From Dirofilaria immitis (lineage: Eukaryota; Nematoda; Chromadorea; Rhabditida; Onchocercidae), in NCBI GenBank assembly GCA_024305405.1, contig JAKNDB010000098.1, positions 1,515,501 through 1,579,500 of the forward strand: DNA of 64,000 nucleotides, in the 5' to 3' direction. This document shows positions 12,259 to 27,100 of this stretch, piece by piece. How positions within the stretch are numbered: position 1 is the first letter of the stretch; each line of letters begins with the position of its first letter. A program made the translations under genes and the position numbers. The notes beneath the pieces are model-generated. The model saw nothing but the letters and a program-made list of their open reading frames with translations, was not told the origin of the DNA and searched no databases.

Positions 12259-15200
12259 ATGGACGTAGTGTGTGATATGGATGACTTGTTAAATGAGCTT
12301 GAAGCCGCTGAAATGACCGGGAAGCTGAAGTATGATGCGAATGATTCTATCATAAACCCTAAATTGGTCCTGTTGAATACTTCAAATAATTTTGCTGGTA
12401 AATCGAATGCTACACATTTTCTGCAGAACGATCAAAAAGGTATTTCTTTTAATGTTGGAAAACATTAAAAGAAAAATTTGAAAAAAACACTTTCAATATA
12501 ATAAAGCATTTCTGAGAAATTTTAGAATAATACAGAAGCATAAAGAAATGCTTCAAATGGATGATAAATATATAAATTATGTGTTAGATTTTTGAATAAT
12601 TTCGAATTTCAGAGGAGATGAAAAATGTACATGCTATTGATATAGAAGCTATAAATGTTTTAACTGATCTTATCGCTTCTGTATTATTGAATGAAAGTGA
12701 GGGTTTGCACTGTAATGTAGAAGTAAAATCAGATGGTATTACTGAGCAAGCTTATATTCCGGAATATTCAAGAAGCGATAATTCAATTTCCGCCAACATT
12801 ACTGATATCGCACATGACAGTAAGAGCGATGAAGCGAGAGTAAGTTTTGCTCTTCATTTAGCCAATAAATAAATACAACAAATTTTGATGACCATGCTTT
12901 TAACATGCGACTTTACAAGAACTAATTTTTGTGAAAATTTCTCAATTTAGCTAATAACTTCTCTGTTTTTTGTTGTTATAGTATGATTATAAAAGTCTGG
13001 CATTTACAGGCTAGAAATAAGCATATAATTAAGGGAAAAAATTTCATAGCAGTAAGAAATAAAAATACATTTTCTAGGAAAATAATAGAAATTTGATGCT
13101 TATTTAAGGTTATTCGTTGGATTTTTAGAAATAAGTGAATTTTAAAGAATGGCATCGCGGTTTACTATATGTCATTAACTTTTTATGTGAAATTTATCTG
13201 ATTTATTGAAAGATATCCTGTTTCAAAATGGCTTGACTTGTTTGTTTCAGAATAATATTCACCACGTTCCTAGATAACTTACCCGATTTGTTTCAGAAAA
13301 ACTTATCCGGTTAGTTTTAGGATGGTTTGTCGGATTATCCATGCTCATATTCCAGTGTTATCTTGAATGAATGCAAGGAAACTGATTCTGAAGAACTTTT
13401 CAGTAAAGTATGACTCTAATTTCTTAATGTTCAAGATGATTTTCTTATGATAGTTAAAGTTCGATTTATTCATTGAGTGGAAGAAATTGGTACTTACTAC
13501 CATTCGATGAAAAATATTGGGAAATATTAAATTTGACTGCAATGTTAGCATTATCGGATATTTTAGACATTCAGAAGTAGTCTTATTCTTTTTCCTTGAT
13601 CACTGTAATAGATAGACATTTAACAAATGAATAATAGATCGAAATAATTTTAGTTCAAACTAAAGAAACTAAGAGCTTTTAAAAAAAAATAATTTACAGG
13701 CTACCGATGAAATGGAGAAGATATCTGAACAGTATTCTGAAATGGAACAATATTTAGATTGGTAAAAATAATATAATCCGAATATCGTAGGTCTTAAGGA
13801 TGATTCTGTCGGTTTTCAAAACCATAATTTTCTATTGATTGTGACCTTTATGTTATAGCTGTGGTACGAACGATAATTCTGTGGATTTTTCGGGGCAACA
13901 ATATTCGGTGTCAGACACAGAAGTTTCATCCATATTTTCTTCTACGAATAAAAGAGAAATAAATACTGTAGAAGAAACGGATAAGAAATTTCTTTCTCGT
14001 GCGATAGATTCTGATGAGAGTTTTCAAATGGCTTCTGAATTAGAAAAAAAAACGAATGAGGAAATAAGAGACGCAATCTTGGAAAAAATCATCGAAAATG
14101 CTACACCTGAATTTGATGCAACCTCATGTATTAGTACTGACGAGCAGTTGATTGATGAAGTACCGCACAATATATCATTGGGCGCAGAAGAAATTTCGAA
14201 ATCAGATGATGTACAAAAAAATGGCATATGTATTAATGGCAGTACGGCATCAGCTGAACATCCATCATCATCGCGTTGTGCACAGTTATCTTCTATAACA
14301 GATGATGTGAAAGCGAGTTAGTTTTTAAACCAAATTTATTATTTATGTCGACTTTCAAAAATTGTCGCTGCATAAGGTCTGCTGAATAAATTGCAGCATA
14401 ATGAAAATTTACTAGGATCTATATTATAATTTCAGTTGTCAATGTAGTCAAAAAATCAGAGGAAATTGAAGCAGAAATTCAAGGAAATAATAATGAGGAT
14501 GAAAAGCAGTCAGAATTGATAGATGATGATAGTGATCATTCAATGAGCGAATGTGAGACACAAACACCGGTGATTGATGAAGCGCAAGCTATCTCTGTGG
14601 TCTCGAGTACTTATGATATATCACGTGATACCGGAGTGAAATATTTAACTGAAAGCGAACGTCAACTTGGGAAGGCATGCAAAATTTTTCGAATTTTGAA
14701 TTTTCTTTTGGTCCAAGATTTAAATATTGCTGGATAGTAAATTTTAGATGTTCTATGCAGGCTGATTTTTTTACAGGAGCTTTTTTTTTATTGAATTGTT
14801 AATTGTGGCAGTCTACATAAATTATATGGAATAATGATTAAAATAAGGTAGGTAGTTACTAAAGATATAGATTTAATCATTCGTTTTCAATAAATTTTGG
14901 CATGCAGTAGGCGACATGTTTTCAGAAGAAACCAATATGGATAGCCGATGAGGAAGCGTTATCATGCATGATATGCTGTATTAAATTCACAGTTTTCGTC
15001 AGACGACATCACTGTAGATGTTGCGGTCGTGTGTTATGTGCTCGTTGTACTACTCAAAAGGTGCTTATGTTCAGTTTACAAAAATTTTTAGTGGCGGCTG
15101 TGTATCATTATTATTATCAAAGGATAATAACATTATTCGGTATTGAAGCCGATAAGGAAACGTATCATGCATTATTTTTCTCTTAACTATATTATTTTTA

Positions 15201-18200
15201 TCAGTCAGTTCTTTTGGATTGCTAATTATCAAAGTATTAATATCCATTTTTTTGCTTTTATGTTCATGATCTATCTATTATTTTCGTACTGTTAATTTCT
15301 ATCATTGAAAAATTATCATTTGATGAAGCATACATTTTAGGCATCGTTATCATATGTTAATAATCCAAAGAAAGAACATCGAGTTTGTGATCCATGTTTC
15401 GAAACATTAAAACGCATTGAGGAATCTGAAAAAATATGAACTCAGGGTTGGTTTTCTTGGTAAATGACAAGGGATTGTATATTAAATGAAGAAAACAATA
15501 ATTCCGACATAGGTGGATGAAACAAAAGAAGGGAAGATCCTGAGAGTTGTTTTCACGCTCAATCTCAGGTTTTTGTTCGAAATTGTTTAGTTATTCACAA
15601 ATTCATCAAAATCTATTGCTAAATTTTTCAAAAATGAAAAAAATAATTTTTCACTATTAGAAATCACGTATAATTTCGTTACAGTGAGCCAGCAACCACA
15701 AATGAATATATGCATTCATCAGATATTAGTCCAGCTACAAAACCGGTTCTAAAATCAAGAGTAAAATCAGAAGAAGCTACCAGCGATGATCAAAGCTTAT
15801 CATCGAATGACGCAGCACGTAATGGTTCTTCAGTAAAACGAAGCGTTACGTTCCGTGATGGTCTCCATCCTGGTTATAATTCCAATGAGACTCAACCGTC
15901 AACTGTTAGTGCCAAATCAAAGAAGGTATCTTTAAATTAATTTTTGGAAATTTAACAGAATACATTTCATTTTCTTTCAGTGGTTATTTACATATTATTT
16001 ATATAGCATGATTCAAAAAGACAACATATATCACGGCGTTTGCAACAACTTCGTGTCACCGAAGAATATATATGCCTTCTTCCTGGAGTTGATACAGTTT
16101 CTTCTGATGTCACTGAAGCATCAGCCATTGATAATCACTGTGGAATCGGGAAAAGTAGCTGTTTATATCTTCGAAGTAACGATGGTATTGTAACGAGATG
16201 CGATAATGCTCAAGAATGCATCACTTCGTTGAAAAATTTCGACTCTCTTGAAGTGATGATTTTTCGAAATTTGTGGTGTAAAATCAAATTGTGCAGATGT
16301 GAGTTTTTTATTAATTTTTGAAACTTTTCCTTTCTGTTGATTTATGTAACTTTAACTGGTAATACCTTATTCAGTGCCTCTAGCTCTCATTAAGGAAAAA
16401 AATCCTCATTAATTTAAAGTATTTAAACGTGTCATTAAACAGTATTTTAAGGCTACTAATAAGTTAATTTTACTTTCAAATTTTGTGATTCAAAATTTGG
16501 TATATTATTAGTTATTTATATTTGTTCTTGCTCAGTTTTTGAGACTTTTCTAATCGATTTTGAAACTTCAAATTCTCACCTGAAATTTCAAATTTAAACC
16601 AGAACTGAGAATTTAGTAAAACAGTTTATTTTGCGTTATACATTTTAACAAATTGGGTGAGATAAAAATTACAGATGAAAACAAGACTGTGATGTGTATC
16701 ATTTCGAGAGGAATGTCATTTGTTGGATTGGATGAAATTTTTCTTGCTTATTATTGTGATGCGGAACTCATCGAATTACCGATCGATTATTTATGGAGGG
16801 TAATTTTTCATGTTTAATAATTGATAAAAGGTGTGTAGTATGAGGTGAGATGCATAGGTGATAAAAGTGCAAGATCGTGAAAGCATTGATCAATGATTTA
16901 CAGATAATATAGCGACGTCATGATAAATGGCATCTCGGTAACTGAATACTTAAATTTTTTAGATTTGCGAGATTTATCAACATGCTTTGACCTTCCGTAA
17001 TGAATCATCAGACGAAAAACTGGGAATACGATTGGCGCACAACCGCGTTCCAGCATTGAATCGTACAGTTCATTTTTCAAATTCAGACAAACCGGTAGCA
17101 CGCGATATACTTCTGTTTAGACCATCTATTCAGGTATTGATGCTAGAATTTTTTACTTTTATTTTTTTGTTATTTTTATTTTTATTTTTCTTTTTTTTTG
17201 TTACTTACTTTGCTATTAGTCAAACTGATAACGTTTTAGGTTATTTTTACAAGTTATTTCTTGATATGTAAAAAAATGACTTTACTTAACAAAGTACATT
17301 ATAAATTGTTCAAATATTAAATGATACTTATTGTTTAGATTCTATCATACCGCATCAGATAGAATTCTATCATTCTTAAAAATATTTAAATTTATGCAGA
17401 AGCTACGAATTTCAAAATAATTGTTTTAGACATTTGAAAACTTTTTGGTGCCTTCTTCATCATTTTTGGTTGGAACATTCATTTATCAATCCGAATCGAT
17501 TTGGGCAAATGTAATACCACAGCGCCTTCTCTTTAGACTTGGTCTTCAGGCTTCATGTATGTTATTAGTAGTGCCTTAGAAGATTTCATTTGGTTATTGT
17601 TGACAATGTTTCATGAATTTCCTGAGCAATCATTCTAACTGGTTGGGCCACCAGTGTTTCGTATTGCTCGTTGCAATCTTTTTTTTTTCGATTTCTTGAA
17701 ACTTTATAAAACATTTCTTGTAATTCTTTTATTTACTTTTTGCTATCCACATAATACCATAAATTGGTGTAATCCTACAGTTGAAAAAATTCTAAATCGT
17801 CATTGTTTCAGTTTATCCCACATCAATTATAAATGATTTCAATCGAGAACCGGTATATAATTCAATATTCGATACAAGTGTCTTAAAAATATTCAACGAC
17901 TTTCGAAATTGGCGTTTTCAAATGCCTATCATATTAGGCAGTACATTAATGGTACGAAATAATAGCGAGTCTATTTTAATTATTCCAACTTGGGCATTGG
18001 AAGAGGTTTGGTTTATTTATTAGTATTTTGCTCTTTTTGTATATATTACTGTATGATTTGTCGTTTAACATTATTTGCATGCAAAAGAAACTTTTCGCTT
18101 TGTATTATATAAAATGTTTGGTATTATTTAGGCAGTTGTATTATTTCGTTTGGCTTTTTTTTCTTTTGCTATGATATAATATCTACAGAGATAGGTTTTG

Positions 18201-20386
18201 AAGGATATTATTAACCTAAGAAATTATCAACTAACAGAAATTTTCTGACTACAAAAGGTATTAACATGGTTTTGTTACCTGTTAGGATTTCAATCTAAAA
18301 GATTTTTATATTCATGGAGGTATTAGCATAGCATTCAGTACAAATTCATATGATTTCTATCAGATTAATTTTTACAATGGCATAGATAGTGATTTAATAT
18401 AGGTTTTTGATTTATAAAAAAATATGATAGTACAGTGGTATATCCAGAAATGTTGAAAATTTTTGTAAGATTACTCGTTTATTAACAAATTTTTAGATCA
18501 TCAAACTAATCAAAGCGAATAAAAATATGATTGCTTGGGGTCTCGACTTTAGTCCTGATGCTGATAGCTATCTTGTTTGCAAGCAGGATGATAACGGCAC
18601 TTTCAGTTCGCAAATTTTCACAAATGGCGTTGAAAATCGAAAAGGTATTAGGTAATTCCTCCATTTTCTTTCCTATTTAAAATAACAGCATATTTTATAG
18701 TAACTGGTGCTTCTTTATCGTTATTGATGGAGCTTTGAAAGATGGTGGCGAGCCATTTGCAATGAATGTGTTAGAAGTAAGTTTATTTGTTATATTCCCG
18801 TTAATAAGTTTCTTTTTGAAGATATGAATGATGACAAAGAATAGTAAATTTTTGTTTCGCGAATTCTTGTTCATTTTTATCTTCAGAAGCGCAGCTTAAA
18901 ATTTAGGAAAGAAGAACTGTCTCTCTGATATTATGCTTAAATTGTGCAGAATCGGCTGATTTTTCAGCTATGAACTTTACACAACGACTTTCCCAAAATT
19001 CTTTCACTTTTATTGCTTACTCTTATAATCTGACGTTAGTTGCTTATTGAATTAGTTCTCTCTTTGAAAATAAATTTTTGAAGGACGGTATGACAATTCG
19101 TTTTCGATCAGATATAATGGAATCACTTCTTGAAGCACTCTCAATTGGACAGGATTTTGAACAGATTTCATCCGGAATGAAATTTTCAATTAAATGGAAT
19201 GATAATTCGTATCCCCAGCAATTTATTGGTGGATTGGTATCTCCAATTGATAATCTTTCTTTAATTGTTTGTTGCTCTAATTTATTCAACATATTGTGAT
19301 TTTGTTTTTAATATTAATACTGTATCATTAGCAGCTTACTTAGTGACACCATTAAATGGCATATTTTGTCGACCAGCGCTTCTTTAGATTGCGACACGTA
19401 ATGATATTATCACAAATTCATTTTATGGTTTAGTAATATTTTGTCTTAGAATATATTAGGATTTTTAGAGATATTTCATGTTTTTGATTTGAATCGTTAT
19501 AGGGTTGTTATCAGTATGGTTTGAAGAAATCAAGAATTCTGGGATCATCATATCCCATACCGAATCAAGCGCATTGGTCTCTTAGATTAGTCAGTGTGTA
19601 TAATGTTGCAAAGGGCCGATTCGTCCAACGTGTTCAGTCAAAAGTTTTCAGTGTTAGTGAGCAGGTTGCTGCGCAAATTGCAACGACACTAGCGCCTTTC
19701 GTCACTATCCTTATAGAACATGATTTAAGGTTTTTCTTGTTTCTCTTGTAATATCTGTTTTAATTCATGCAAAAACTAAACAGTTCAACGAAGTATAAAT
19801 ACAAATTACTATATTTTAGTAACGGAAATTAAATTTGAACATATGGCCACGGCAGAGATGTGGTAATGTTGGGTGAGTCTATCATTAATCAAAAATAGCT
19901 AAAGAGAATTTCAAGTGAACTGGGAAAGTATTGACTTTTTGTGATTGATGAAGTCGAGGATCTTAATAAAGAAGAATGTTGAAGTCATTTGTTGGCTAAT
20001 CATAACTGGAAAATATAGCCCATTGAATAATCATATCTGAGTGTAGATTGAATTATATGAAGTTTAATCTATTTCAGTGTTCCTTTTTCAGGCATATATT
20101 CTTTCGTATTCGTGTTACTACAGAAGATGCTGAATATAAGACGCAGCCTTGGCCTGGTATGGAGAAGGAATTTGCTGCTTGGTCGGATTTTCTGAATTAC
20201 GAGGTTATATTGATAACTGTTACCAAATTGGTATTTCCATTATTGTAATACTTTTTCTATTATTGGTAATGACTAGAAATTTATTTGCAGGTAGTACCAG
20301 GTTTATTTACCGTTTGCTCATATATAACAGTCGGATTTTATGCTGAACTTCACATGGCTTTGATTTCAATTCAACCAAATCCATAA
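12259..20386 (+). CDS. ZFYVE9: SARA/endofin-like FYVE-domain protein (nematode aka-1/ZFYVE9-16 family)
   Basis: Nineteen exons join in phase: 12259-12439, 12613-12839, 13700-13761, 13859-14316, 14436-14674, 14926-15060, 15341-15446, 15685-15925, 16007-16298, 16675-16799, 16963-17133, 17430-17556, 17812-18005, 18497-18651, 18701-18776, 19084-19236, 19503-19729, 20092-20203, 20291-20386 (TAA). The product is about 1,125 residues if one missing A near 15436 is allowed. The N-terminal 390 residues are acidic and low-complexity. A FYVE finger follows (about 390-470) with WIADEEA, the ligand loop VRRHHCRCCGRVLC and the last pair CDPC. The region from about 550 to the end matches the SARA/endofin C-terminal domain. 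Family role: early-endosome PI3P-bound scaffold for Smad/TGF-beta receptors; the C. elegans relative AKA-1 anchors PKA. The intron at 14675 begins GC, not GT. ATG 12259 is the first in the open frame. Confidence 0.9.
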
Positions 20387-21125
20387 TACTTTATTTTTAT
20401 CTGCTTAGTCTAGATAAAAAGTAGCATGGTAAATATTGATGTTAGTTTTAACGAATATTTAGTGCACTTTAAAGTTAAAATTAATTAGATTCCACTTTTA
20501 ATTTACATTTCCGTCCCAAAAATTTATCTGTTTATTTGTTTCTTTTTCTTTCGCTTAAAATATAGGGAACAATTGATTCAGAAAAAATGCAGAAATGCTT
20601 GCTGTTAACTGTATAGTTTTATTTATTCATACATAATCGCTGCTGTTAACTTTTTAGTTTTATATTTATGTATAATTTCTTTGCTTAGTCATTGCTTTTT
20701 TGTTCATTTATCAAATTTTAACCATCTTTTCAATAGATATATATTCCATAATTTTTGTACAAAAACAATTATTCATTTTACTTTACATATTATTGTAGGA
20801 ATACATAATATCTGTTTTTACAAGGTGCAAGTTATTGCCTAATAAAAGTGCATTCCATTTATAATTTCGAGTTGATTTAGGAAATTATCCAAAAAGAAAC
20901 TCATTAATTTATATTTTCTTGTAAATATATCAAATCTTTCCGCAGTAGTAAAATTTATGATATAATATATGAAAATTTTTTTGCATCTTGCATTAAATTG
21001 TGGGTACCATGAATACATTTGAATCTAAAAGTTCCGTTATTTGGGTTTCTTCTACGAATAATACCGGATTATTATTTTCTCTCATCGAATCGTAGCTGTA
21101 TCAATTTGAACCAAAATCGAATTCA
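20387..21125. other. Convergent 3' intergenic region
   Basis: AT-rich sequence between the stop codons of the FYVE gene (+) and the PTB-SH2 gene (-). CCTAATAAAAG near 20840 could be a poly(A) signal for the FYVE gene; nothing else is recognised. Confidence 0.5.
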
Positions 21126-24100
21126 TCAATCATGCTTGAACATCTCATTTGAACATTCCGTCTGTTCACAGGGTGGATAGTCATAATTATTGTTCATTTC
21201 ATTACACTTCCACATATTACCCCAATGCACAAATATCAATCGACATGGAAGTTGTTCGGGCATTACGGAATGATGTGTTACAAGCATTGGTATTGATTGA
21301 AAATATTTATTGGAACCCTGTAAATTTGAAATTTTGACATTTACAACATTTTTTTTTATTGAATACTTCCAATAAATATTATTTAAATTTTTAGCAATTA
21401 AAATATTCAGTAATATTGTTGAAAATATTAAAAATGGAATGGATGATACCCTTATTTTGAATCCATTATCATTTCGAATAATAAGATAATGTGATACGCC
21501 AGTTGGATTATGCCTAAATGGTACTCGAACACTTAATGCTAAACATTTTCGCTTTGATTCCGAAAAACGAATAACAAATGCTCCTTCAGGTTGCGCTAAT
21601 AGTGCGCCTATAATTCGATTCCTGCAAATTATCAAAATTTAACAATTTTTTTTATCAATTTTCAACATTCTAATCATTTAATCTGAAAACAGTTCCACTG
21701 TAAATCGATTCGGGAATGTTGGAAATAATTCAGTTATGATCGATCAAGAAAATATTGGAAGAAAGTCAGCTTTAAATCAATCGAGAAAATAATGGGGAGA
21801 ATTCAATCATTGTTCGTGAGAATTTTTAATAAAAAAATGTAAATATATGAATGAATATGCTGTATAATCACTAATCGATTGATAAATCATGATTTTATCA
21901 AAGTAAAAATAAATTAATTAAAATGATTATCAAATTATGTGTATTAATTTTTGCAAATTATCGATTGATATAATTCACTTAAAGTATTTGAAAAATTATT
22001 CATTTTAAAATTATTTCAGTATCAATTAATAATCATAATAATCACATATGACTTTCATTTCATTTTATTTATTAAATGATAATTATAATTTATCAATTCA
22101 AATTATTATTGGTCATTACTGAATATAACAAAAAAAAAAAAAAGAAAGGGAGAGATTAATGATAAACTATAAAGGTCAAGAGGGAATAATTTGCATGAAC
22201 TATAAAATCTGTTGAATTGCTCAGATCAGAATATTATTTACTGCATTTATTGCATCATAATAATTAGATGATAGCCTTCATCAAAACTTACCGATTTGAT
22301 GTTTTGCAAAAGTATGCGACCTGTTCCAATTGCTTTTCCAATATTTCATCAATCGGATAGATCCATTCTGTCCTATAAAAATTATTTCAAAAGTTTTTTA
22401 TTATTTTTGAAAAAATATATACTATAATGAAATTATTGATTTTTGAAAATTTCAAATAAAAATATATTAATATTTTGTTTATCGATGAAAATCGTCTTTA
22501 TAGAGTATATCGCAAAAAATCTCGAGAAATAATTGATGGAATAATTCACTATCATACATATATCGAAAGAATGTAATAATGTTTATCTATAAAATTTTTT
22601 TGTTTTTAAAATATATTTTAAAAATCTCGAGAAATAATTAATGGAATAATTCGTTATCATGTATGCATCGAGAGAGACAGAGAGAGAGCGAAAGATGGAG
22701 AGAGAGAGAGAGAGAGAGAGAGAAGGAGTAGATAAATGATTGATTGCTAAAAAGAGGAAAATTTAAGATGAATTTTCAAAATTTTTAAAATATATTAATT
22801 GAGAAATAAATAGAATGAAGTTATAATTTTTTTTTGCAAATTTTTGTGATACTTTTTGCATCAACTCTTTCTTTTTTTTTAAAAAAATAATTTTCATTTC
22901 AATCATTTTATTAATTGCAAAATGATTTCATTTTTAATCTTCAACAATTAACCTTACCTATGATTCAATTGAAACATTGACCTTAGAACATTGACCTTAC
23001 AAAAGAATTTATGTTTTAATTGAAAGTTTAACATTAGAAAAGAGAATGCAAGAAAAAAATGAAAGGTTAAAGAAATTTTTGAAAAAAATAAGTAAACTTT
23101 AATTTCATTAAACTTACAAACGTTCATCGTAACATAACGATAAAGTTGTTTGAGTATGACGAATTGGACGAAATATATCGTCTTGTATTTGCTGAAAAAA
23201 AAGTTAAAAAGTTTTTTTGAAAATTTCGTTTTTCCAAAATTTAATTTGAATTTTATTAAAAAAATTTTTTTGATTACTTTCGTTTTTTTAAAAAATAAAA
23301 TTCATTCCTACAATATTTATCAGATAAGTTCTATTTTTTATCATTTGATTGGAAAAAAGAATTATAAAAGGAATTTTAAATTTATAAAAGTATTTCAATA
23401 TTTTTTTCAATACAAAAATATTTGATTTGAAATTATCATTATTACCATAAAAGTTTGTGGTGTAGAAGGTTGTTGTAAATTAATTGATTGACGATTATTT
23501 GATTTGATCGTGATTGGAATTGATGATGATTCTTGACAAATTGATACAGGCCTTTCTAGTTTACGTGGTGTATCGGTTGATGAAAACTAAAAAATTAATT
23601 AAGTAATTAGAATATCTTAATATAAATGCGAAAGATTTTTTTTTAAATTAAAAAAATATATATTTGAAGCATTCTTTATTGTTATGACGCAAGTAAATAT
23701 AATTATAGTATCTTGAAGTAATGATACGGTTTATTATTTAATTACAGTAATTATCGAGAAAGATAATTACTGTATCAACTATTATGTTAAGTGAGAACTA
23801 AGAAAGGTCATGCAATAAAGTTCACGAAGAGCTAACCCTGAATATAAGAAACGGTAAAACGAGAAAAAAAGAAATGTCATTTCGAATTCATACATTTAAA
23901 GCTTAATTTGACGATTTAAAAATTTTATTGATATAAAATTATTCAAACTTCTATTTGAGTAAGATAATAAAGCTATGATTAATGTTAAAAAATACAATAA
24001 ATGTGATAAGATTATGTGACAAAGTGATAAGGATTTATAGTTTTTTAATCAATTAAATAAAACTATCCTTCGTGCTAATTGATCAATTAATCGAAATTGA

Positions 24101-27100
24101 TACTATCAAATAAATTATCATTTAAATCAATATTTCAAAATTAAGTTTAATTATATCAGTATTGAGAAAAATTTTCACTGAGCCAAAAAAAAATGAGAAA
24201 GGAAAATCCTACAAAATCAATTATTTTATTAACGTAATGAAAGAGGCAATTAATTATTAATTAATAACAGATGATGATAATGATGATGATGGCAATGAAT
24301 TATTAAAGTTAGCAAGGGAATTATTAAATTCTAATCGGAAATGATATTAATTTAAATTCTTCAATAATTCATTAATGAACTATTGAAGTTAGGAAGAATT
24401 GTTAGATTCAAATTAAAAATAATATTAATTTTAGAAAAAAAAAGCGAATGAAAGGAATAAAAATAATTCGAAAGAAAAATATAATTATCAATGATTTTAA
24501 TTTTAATAATTGAATAGGAAAGATTTTTTTTAATTAAAAAATATTTCCTTCAATTATTTATCATTCCTTTTTCTCGTTTTTTGTTTTGTCTTTTTTTTTT
24601 TTAGATTGAAAAGTTCAATTGTTTATTTTAATTTAAAATTGCTCAATTTTCTTTCGTTTTTTCTTTTAAAAAAGAAAAAATTTTTTTAATTTTTATAAAT
24701 TAAATGTATTCAAAAATTTTTATTTAATTTTCTTTTTTCTTACAAAAGAAAAGGAAAATTTGCTTCAAATAATAATTTCTATATATTGTAGTTTAAAAAA
24801 AAAAAAAGAAAATTTTTATATTTGATATAATCATTTTGGAAAATGATTATAGTACTAATAGCAGATTTTGTTAAGAAATACGAAAAACTTGTACGCAAAA
24901 TTATGTTAATGGTAACATATGTTGACACAAATATCGTATGAATCAATGGAAAAATGATATTGCTATTTATCATTATCAACAAATAATAGATTGTTATCAA
25001 AAAGAAAAAATGAACTAGCACGAATTTTCTTTGTTTTAAAAAAATTTGAATTATCAACAAAATTTTGCTGAAATATTACAATTGATTGAAATAAAAAAAA
25101 AAGTTTTTGTTGGAATATAATAAGCGTGTTATCATTATTGCTTATCATACAGTTAATATATGTTAATGAAAATTTGAAATAGATAAAATTCGTCAGATAA
25201 TTAAAATTCGACAATGAAGTTTAATTATTCGAATATTCAAATGTTGACGAAAAATTTCAGACAATCAAATTTTGGTAAAAAAAAATTTTAATATCAATCT
25301 CATGATTTTTATTCTTATATCCGGATATACAATGATTTCCTCATATCATTTCAGTACTAATCAATACTAGGATTTTCTCAATTAGATTAATACTTAAGAA
25401 GGTTCAAGTTTTCTATGATATTACTATTACCATTATAATTATCAATATCAATGTTATAATTATTATCATAATTATCACAAATCATTAGTATCAACAATAG
25501 TTGCAGTGATTAGAATTATTATAATTTTAATTTATTATCTTTGCTAGTAATAGTATTACTATCATTATTCGGATTGATAACATTTGTTAATCACAATAAT
25601 TCTCATTCTTGGTTATCATTATATATAATAATGGTCAGTAGTAACTAATACTATATATATATATATTAAATATTATTTGATTATTTATTTTTTTGTTAAA
25701 TTAAAATTTTACACATAATTAATCACACATTATCAATGATTGTTAGTTATATTAATAAATAATAATTAATATCTTTTTATCATATCATATTTCCATTTTA
25801 TCAGTTAATTCTAATTTCGTAATACTAATTTAAATTAATTCATTGATTTCAAATATAATTACAAAATTTGCTACTATACCCTTTTGTTGTAATTAGATGC
25901 GGATGAAAATCGTTGTAAAGCTTGGCTGAATACAGCGCTAACAGGTCGTCGACGTTGTTTATTTGGTTTAGTTGGTGTTATTACTGTTGTTGTTGTTGCT
26001 GTTGTTGTTGTTGTTGTTGTATTTTCTTTATTGTTCGAATCAATATCAGGCCGTGATTTACGAAAAAGTCGATTTAGAAGTACCGATGAAGTTATATGTA
26101 ATTTACATTGTTCAATACCAGAATGATTATTGGAAGTTGATGATGAAGTTGCTGCTGTTGGAATAGCGGAATTACGAAGTTGCGAATGAATAGCTGTTGT
26201 TGGTGTCGAGAAATGTGATGAAGATAATTTTGATTGAATTGTTGGTGGTGATATTGGGCGAATTAATGCTGATGCTTGAAAAGCATTCTCTAGTATCGAT
26301 TCAATTTCTTCTACCTAAAAAAATTTTACAATAATTTATTTTTTTTTAAATTTTCCACACTATCATATATCACTATCATATATATTTTCTTTTTATAAGA
26401 TAAGACAAAATAAATGATATGATTATTTGATAAAAATTCAAAAAAAAAAATAAAGAAAGAATAATATAAATATAATCAAAATATTTAACTAAATTTTATT
26501 AGTATGTATTTGAAATTTAAAGAAAAAAAAAGAAAGAAAACTTATTTTAATATATTATTTATTTAAAAGATTTTTATTCTTAAAAATTTTTCGTTTTTTT
26601 TTTGGATATTTTATTTTAGATATAATAAGAAAATTTTGTAATATTTTTTTTTTTGAAATATTTACTCAAAAAGAAAAATGCGAAATATGATAAATAAGAA
26701 TTTTATCAATTTTTAAGATTGTATCATTTAATCGATTTTTATTTAATTAATACATCTGATCAGTAATATTTCGTTATTCAACATTGGTATCTAATAAATT
26801 TAATATTTCGTTAATCAATTCCTATTTGATAATAATATATTTGATCAATAATATTTCGTTATTCAAAATTAGTATCTGATCAATTTAATATTTTAATTAA
26901 TATCTGATTAATTTAATATTTTGTTAATCGATTACTTGAATAATGTACCTGATTTTGCTGCTCAAAATCAGTATATTGATCAATTTAATGTTTTGTTAAT
27001 CGATTCTTACCTGATCAATATATCCAATCAATTATATCCCGTTATTCAAAATTAGTATTTGATCAATTTAATATTTCATTATTCGGAACGACGAAATAGT

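Noticed and set aside
23150..25214. Several Phe/Ile/Asn/Lys-rich frames
   Set aside because: AT-driven chance frames inside introns of the PTB-SH2 gene.
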